Positions 44,848 through 49,659 of a stretch of 49,659 nucleotides of DNA are shown here, piece by piece. The stretch is taken from positions 1 through 49,659 of the forward strand of contig JAUJOW010000017.1 in NCBI GenBank assembly GCA_030447445.1, in the 5' to 3' direction. How positions within the stretch are numbered: position 1 is the first letter of the stretch; every line of letters begins with the position of its first letter. Under the pieces are notes generated by a model. The model did no database searches. It saw only the letters and a list, made by a program, of their open reading frames with translations, and had not been told where the DNA came from. Position numbers and translations under genes: made by a program. This stretch comes from Acidimicrobiales bacterium. Lineage in GTDB: Bacteria > Actinomycetota > Acidimicrobiia > Acidimicrobiales > Iamiaceae.

Positions 44848-45548
44848 TCACACGTGCAGGCCGCACTCGTCCTTGTCGAGCCCTCGCCAGCGACCGGCGC
44901 GGGTGTGGTCACCGTCGGCCACCCGGGTGGTGCAGGGCATGCACCCGATCGATGGGTAGCCCTGCTGCGTAAGGGGGTTGACGGGCACGTCGTGGTCGGC
45001 GATGTAGCCGGCCACGTCCTCGTCGGTCCAGGTGGCGATGGGGTTGACCTTGACCAGGCCGCGCAGGTCGCGGGCCACCACCGGGGTGGCCTCGCGGTTG
45101 GCGGCCTCGGCTCGGCGCAGGCCGCTCATCCACGCCTGCTTGCCGGCCAGCGCCCGGTCGAGCTGGCCGACCTTGACCGCCGAGCAGCAGTTCTCGGGAT
45201 CGGCCCGCCACAGGTCCTCGTCCTGGCGGGCGACGGTCATGATGCGCAGGTTCAGGCCGTAGTGGCGCCGCACCTCCTCCACCGTCTGGAGCGTCTCAGG
45301 GAAGTGGTAGCCGGTGTCGATGAACACCACCTCGATGGCCGGGTCCACCTTGACGGCGAGGTCGATGAGCACGGCGTCGGTCATCGACGCCGTCATGCAG
45401 AGGTGGGGCGAGAAGGTGTCGGTGGCCCACTGGATGATCTTCGACGCCGGGAGCCGCTCGAACTCCCGGTTCAGCTCGGCCAGCTCTCCATCGGTGAGCG
45501 CCGTGTCGGTGACTGAGCGAGATGGGCCGGGGCCGAAGGGGGCGATCG

Positions 45549-45552
<4 letters not shown>
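44848..45552 (-). CDS. cysH: assimilatory adenylyl-sulfate (APS/PAPS) reductase
   Basis: Reduces activated sulfate to sulfite. The 234-aa protein has the PP-loop fold with TDTFSPHLCMTASMTDAVLID, VFIDTGYHFPETL, and the four cysteines that bind a [4Fe-4S] cluster: C122, C123 (NCCSAVKVGQL) and C204, C207 (GCMPCT). The catalytic cysteine is in the C-terminal ECGLHV (C230). The four-Cys pattern is that of the APS-using type. The ATG at 45552 overlaps the stop of the upstream sulfite reductase gene (ATGA); a GTG nine bases further upstream is an alternative. Together they form a sulfate assimilation operon. Confidence 0.94.
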
Positions 45553-47263
<1,711 letters not shown>

Positions 47264-47300
47264 GGGCGCCTCTCACATCGACTGCCACGGGGGAAGATAA

Positions 47301-47357
47301 TTGACCGAGTGGGTCAGGAATCACCCTCACCGTACGAAAGTCGATCCCGCCGGTCAA
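47301..47357 (-). promoter_or_regulatory. promoter and candidate operator of the sulfite reductase-cysH operon
   Basis: On the minus strand TTGACC (47357-47352) and TACGGT (47334-47329) are exactly 17 nt apart. Transcription would begin near 47322, about 60 nt before the ATG at 47263. Just downstream of the start lies the inverted repeat TGACC-N5-GGTCA (47302-47306 and 47312-47316 on the plus strand), positioned where a repressor would block initiation or elongation. The regulator is not identified. Confidence 0.65.
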
Positions 47358-47383
47358 CTATTCCGGGTGTGACGTCGGGCGGG

Positions 47384-48730
47384 TCAGCGTCGCAGCAGCT
47401 CGGCCACCCGGAAGGCGAGGTCGAGGGACTGGCGGCCGTTCAGCCGGGGGTCGCACATGGTCTCGTAGCGGCTGGCGAGGTCGGCATCGAGGATCTCCTC
47501 GGCTCCACCGAGGCACTCGGTGACGTCGTCGCTGGTGAGCTCGACGTGGACGCCGCCGGGCCAGGTCCCCACGGCCTCGTGGGCGGCGAAGAAGCCGGCG
47601 ATCTCCCGGAGGATGTCGTCGAAGCGACGGGTCTTGCGGCCCCCGGCGCTGGTGAAGGTGTTGCCGTGCATGGGATCGCAGGCCCACACCACGGGGTGGC
47701 CGGCGTCGGCTACGGCGCCGAGCAGCGGCGGTAGCGCGGTGGCCACCCGCTCGGCGCCCATGCGGGCGATGAGGGTGAGCCGGCCCGGCACCCGGTCGGG
47801 GTTGAGGCGCTGGCAGATGGTCACCACCTCGTCGGGGGTGGCGGTGGGCCCGAGCTTGCAGCCCACGGGGTTGCGGATGCCGGCGAAGAACTCCATGTGG
47901 GCGCCGGCGGCTTGGCGGGTGCGCTCGCCGATCCACACCAGGTGGGCCGAGCTGTCGTACCAGTCGCCGGTCAGGGCGTCGCGCCGGGTGAGGGCCTCCT
48001 CGTAGCCGAGGATCAGCGCTTCGTGGCTGGTGAAGAAGTTGGTCTCGTGGAGCATGGGCTGGGACCGGGTGTCGACCCCGCAGGCCTTCATGAACCGCAG
48101 GGCCCGGTCGATCTCGTCGGCCACCTGTTCGTAGCGGCGGCCCTCCCGGCTGCTGCGCACAAAGGCCTGGTTCCAGGAGTGGACGCGGGTGAGGTCGGCG
48201 AAGCCGCCCTTGGTGAACGACCGCAGCAGGTTCAGGGTGGCCGAGGACTGGTGGTAGGCCCGCAAGAGGCGCTGCGGGTCGGCCAGCCGGGCCTCGGCCG
48301 TGCCGCCCACGTCGTTGACCATGTGGCCCCGGAAGGAGGCGAGGTCGAGCTCGCCCACCCGCTCGGTGGGCGCCGATCGGGGCTTGGCGAACTGCCCCGC
48401 GATGCGTCCGATCTTCACCGTGGGGAGCCCCGAGGAGTAGGTGAGGACCACCGCCATCTGCAGGATCACCCGCAGGCGGTCACGGACCGAGTCGGCGGTG
48501 AAGGTGTCGAAGGCCTCGGCGCAATCCCCGGCCTGGAGCAGGAAGGCCCGGCCCTCGGCCACCTCGCCGAGCTCGGCGGTGAGGTCACGCGCCTCCCCGG
48601 CGAAGACGAGGGGCGGTAGGTCCTCCATGTGCTTGAGGACCCGTTGGAGCTCGCCGTCGTCGGGCCACTCGGGCTGCTGGGCGGCCGGGTACTCGCGCCA
48701 CGACGTCGGGCTCCAGGCGGCGGCGTCCAC
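47384..48730 (-). CDS. aroG: class II 3-deoxy-7-phosphoheptulonate (DAHP) synthase
   Basis: First enzyme of the shikimate pathway, condensing phosphoenolpyruvate and erythrose 4-phosphate. The 448-aa protein is of the plant/mycobacterial class II type: SWREYPAAQQPEWPD, FLLQAGDCAEAFDTFTADSVRDRLRVILQMAVVLTY, GRIAGQFAKPRSAPTE, HETNFFTSHEALILGYEEALTR, and VWACDPMHGNT. The GTG at 48730 fits the family start; the upstream frame was rejected. TTGCGT and CACGCT, 18 nt apart, lie just before it and suggest a leaderless promoter. Confidence 0.95.
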   Translation of the reverse strand: MDAAAWSPTSWREYPAAQQPEWPDDGELQRVLKHMEDLPPLVFAGEARDLTAELGEVAEGRAFLLQAGDCAEAFDTFTADSVRDRLRVILQMAVVLTYSSGLPTVKIGRIAGQFAKPRSAPTERVGELDLASFRGHMVNDVGGTAEARLADPQRLLRAYHQSSATLNLLRSFTKGGFADLTRVHSWNQAFVRSSREGRRYEQVADEIDRALRFMKACGVDTRSQPMLHETNFFTSHEALILGYEEALTRRDALTGDWYDSSAHLVWIGERTRQAAGAHMEFFAGIRNPVGCKLGPTATPDEVVTICQRLNPDRVPGRLTLIARMGAERVATALPPLLGAVADAGHPVVWACDPMHGNTFTSAGGRKTRRFDDILREIAGFFAAHEAVGTWPGGVHVELTSDDVTECLGGAEEILDADLASRYETMCDPRLNGRQSLDLAFRVAELLRR

Positions 48731-48736
48731 GGGGCC

Positions 48737-48766
48737 AGCGTGACCGGTTGGGGACGGGGCACGCAA
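48737..48766 (-). promoter_or_regulatory. candidate promoter of the DAHP synthase gene
   Basis: On the minus strand TTGCGT (48766-48761) and CACGCT (48742-48737) are 18 nt apart, and the minus-10 ends 6 nt before the GTG at 48730. The first base of the minus-10 deviates from TAnnnT. Confidence 0.35.
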
Positions 48767-48770
48767 AGCG

Positions 48771-49169
48771 TTACGCCCGGTCGAGGCCGATGCGGATGAG
48801 CACCCGGCGCTCTTGCTGCATGGCCCGGGCGAACTCGTCCCAGTCCTCGTGTTCGCCGGCCACCTGGCGGTAGAGGCCGACGAGGCCGTCGAGCGCCTCG
48901 GGGAGGGCGACGATGGTGGCCCGGCCGTCGGCCTGCACCCAGGGACCGAAGAAGTCATCGGTGAAGGCGCACAGCGTCGCTCTGGGGTCCCGACGCAGGT
49001 TGACCACCTTGGCCCGGTCCTCGGTGGCGCTGATGATGACCCGGCCGTCGCCGTCGACGCCGGCCACGACCGGGGAGGTCTGGAGGCGGCCGTCGTGGCG
49101 ACGGGTCACCAGCACGGTTCGATGGTGCCGGGCGAGGAAGGAGCGGACGGCGTCGGGGGCGCTCGCCAC
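48771..49169 (-). CDS. PPOX class F420-dependent oxidoreductase-like protein
   Basis: Small split-barrel flavin or F420-binding protein. It has VRSFLARHHRTVLVTRRHDGRLQTSPVVAGVDGDGRVIISATEDRAKVVNLRRDPRATLCAF, the order typical of PPOX/F420 proteins of actinobacteria, and ends RRVLIRIGLDRA. From the GTG at 49169 it is 132 aa and starts 1 nt after the sigma factor stop. An ATG at 49202 would add 11 residues but overlap that gene by 32 nt. Cofactor and substrate cannot be read from the sequence. Confidence 0.87.
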   Translation of the reverse strand: MASAPDAVRSFLARHHRTVLVTRRHDGRLQTSPVVAGVDGDGRVIISATEDRAKVVNLRRDPRATLCAFTDDFFGPWVQADGRATIVALPEALDGLVGLYRQVAGEHEDWDEFARAMQQERRVLIRIGLDRA

Positions 49170-49170
49170 C

Positions 49171-49659
49171 TCAGGCGGCGTCGATGCGGGACTCGGCCTC
49201 ATGGCGCACCGCGGTCACGGCCCGCTTGACGAGCCGGCGGGCGGCCTCGGCGGTGACGCCCAGCTCCTCGCCGACCTCCCGGTAGCTGCGCTTGCGGCCG
49301 TCGTTGATGCCGAAGCGCTGCTCGACGGCGTACCGGGCCCGGGCGTCGAGCACGTCGAGCAGGCCGGTGGCCATGTCCTCCTCGGCCCGGGCGAGCACCT
49401 GGTCCTCGGGCGTGGGGACGTTGTCGGGGATGATGTCGACGAGCTCGTTGCTGTCGTCGTCGCCGATCGTGCGGTCGAGCGAGGTGGGCGTGGTGAGGCG
49501 GTGCAGGGTGGCGTTGTCGTCGTCGAGCTCGTCACCGTCGCCGGCCACCTGGCGCAGCGCCGCCCGCAGACCGGCCGAGCGGTCACCCGGCAGGCGGATG
49601 AGGCTGGCCTTCTGGTCGAGGGCCCGGCCGATGGCCTGGCGGATCCAGAAGGTGGCGTA
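49171..49659 (-). CDS. RNA polymerase sigma-70 family factor, C-terminal part (cut by window end)
   Basis: The frame is open to the window edge and encodes the last 162 residues of a sigma factor. It starts inside region 2.4 (YATFWIRQAIGRAL), continues through region 3, where KASLIRLPGDRS is followed by an acidic stretch, and ends with region 4: LDARARYAVEQRFGINDGRKRSYREVGEELGVTAEAARRLVKRAVTAVRHE, a helix-turn-helix for the minus-35 element. The region 4 wording is close to group 1 or 2 sigma factors rather than ECF types. The start lies outside the window, so the group cannot be fixed. Confidence 0.9.
   Translation of the reverse strand, partial: YATFWIRQAIGRALDQKASLIRLPGDRSAGLRAALRQVAGDGDELDDDNATLHRLTTPTSLDRTIGDDDSNELVDIIPDNVPTPEDQVLARAEEDMATGLLDVLDARARYAVEQRFGINDGRKRSYREVGEELGVTAEAARRLVKRAVTAVRHEAESRIDAA

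Noticed and set aside
47264..47328. SAM or other sulfur riboswitch before the sulfite reductase gene
   Set aside because: The leader of about 60 nt is too short and lacks the conserved helices; an inverted-repeat operator explains it better.

Overview
This window is about 49.7 kb of very GC-rich bacterial chromosome, densely coded with intergenic gaps usually under 100 nt. Gene content points to an actinobacterium, most plausibly of the class Acidimicrobiia (inference). Supporting signs are class II DAHP synthase, F420-type PPOX and LLM proteins, a GlxA-type regulator, TAnnnT minus-10 boxes 6-10 nt before start codons (leaderless mRNAs), and a complete mreBCD-PBP2-rodA cluster, which many polar-growing actinobacteria lack. 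No tRNA, rRNA, CRISPR array, insertion sequence or prophage was recognised.

Layout. (1) 1-5.1 kb, plus strand: clpP, clpX, a glycine-zipper/coiled-coil protein, folC, and a SEC-C-tailed methionine aminopeptidase. (2) 5.2-11.6 kb: a [NiFe]-hydrogenase maturation operon: SIS-HypC fusion, second SIS protein, hypE, hypF, hypC, hypD. Structural hydrogenase genes, hypA and hypB are not in the window. (3) 11.6-18.1 kb: ndk, then mreB-mreC-mreD-mrdA-rodA; mreB and mreC carry a tight cluster of single-base indels. (4) 18.1-25.7 kb: radical SAM protein, its DUF2344 partner, RNase E/G, rplU, rpmA and obgE, with a minus-strand M19 dipeptidase inserted between rpmA and obgE. (5) 25.7-36.4 kb: proB (with a 55-bp tandem duplication across its start) and proA, split by an 8.2-kb minus-strand block transcribed as GNAT, TerB-like/CbbX-like AAA+ ATPase, solute-binding-like protein, solute-binding/VWA lipoprotein, membrane coiled-coil protein, MurJ, PspA. 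(6) 36.4-40.8 kb: a 58-aa Cys-containing protein, a GlxA-like regulator, a small membrane protein, and a MoxR ATPase/CoxE-type VWA pair. (7) 40.8-49.7 kb, minus strand: GH15 hydrolase, LLM oxidoreductase, PaaX-like regulator, sulfite reductase-cysH operon, class II DAHP synthase, PPOX protein, and the C-terminal part of a sigma-70 factor running off the end.

The best candidate for an undescribed system is the block at 26.9-35.1 kb. It combines a cytoplasmic AAA+ machine with a TerB-like front end, two exported solute-binding proteins (one with a VWA domain), a membrane coiled-coil protein, a lipid II flippase and the membrane-repair protein PspA, largely with overlapping start and stop codons. 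It looks like an envelope-stress or sensing module, but its function is inferred only from domains and order. A second notable unit is the Hyp cluster with two sugar-isomerase-like (SIS) proteins. Regulatory highlights are a divergent obgE/dipeptidase promoter whose two minus-10 boxes share one TA step, a well-formed promoter with an inverted repeat ahead of the sulfite reductase operon, and a perfect 16-bp palindrome before the MoxR gene.

Some irregularities (eight indels in mreB/mreC, one frameshift in the sulfite reductase, the proB duplication) may be assembly errors and should be checked in reads before biological interpretation.
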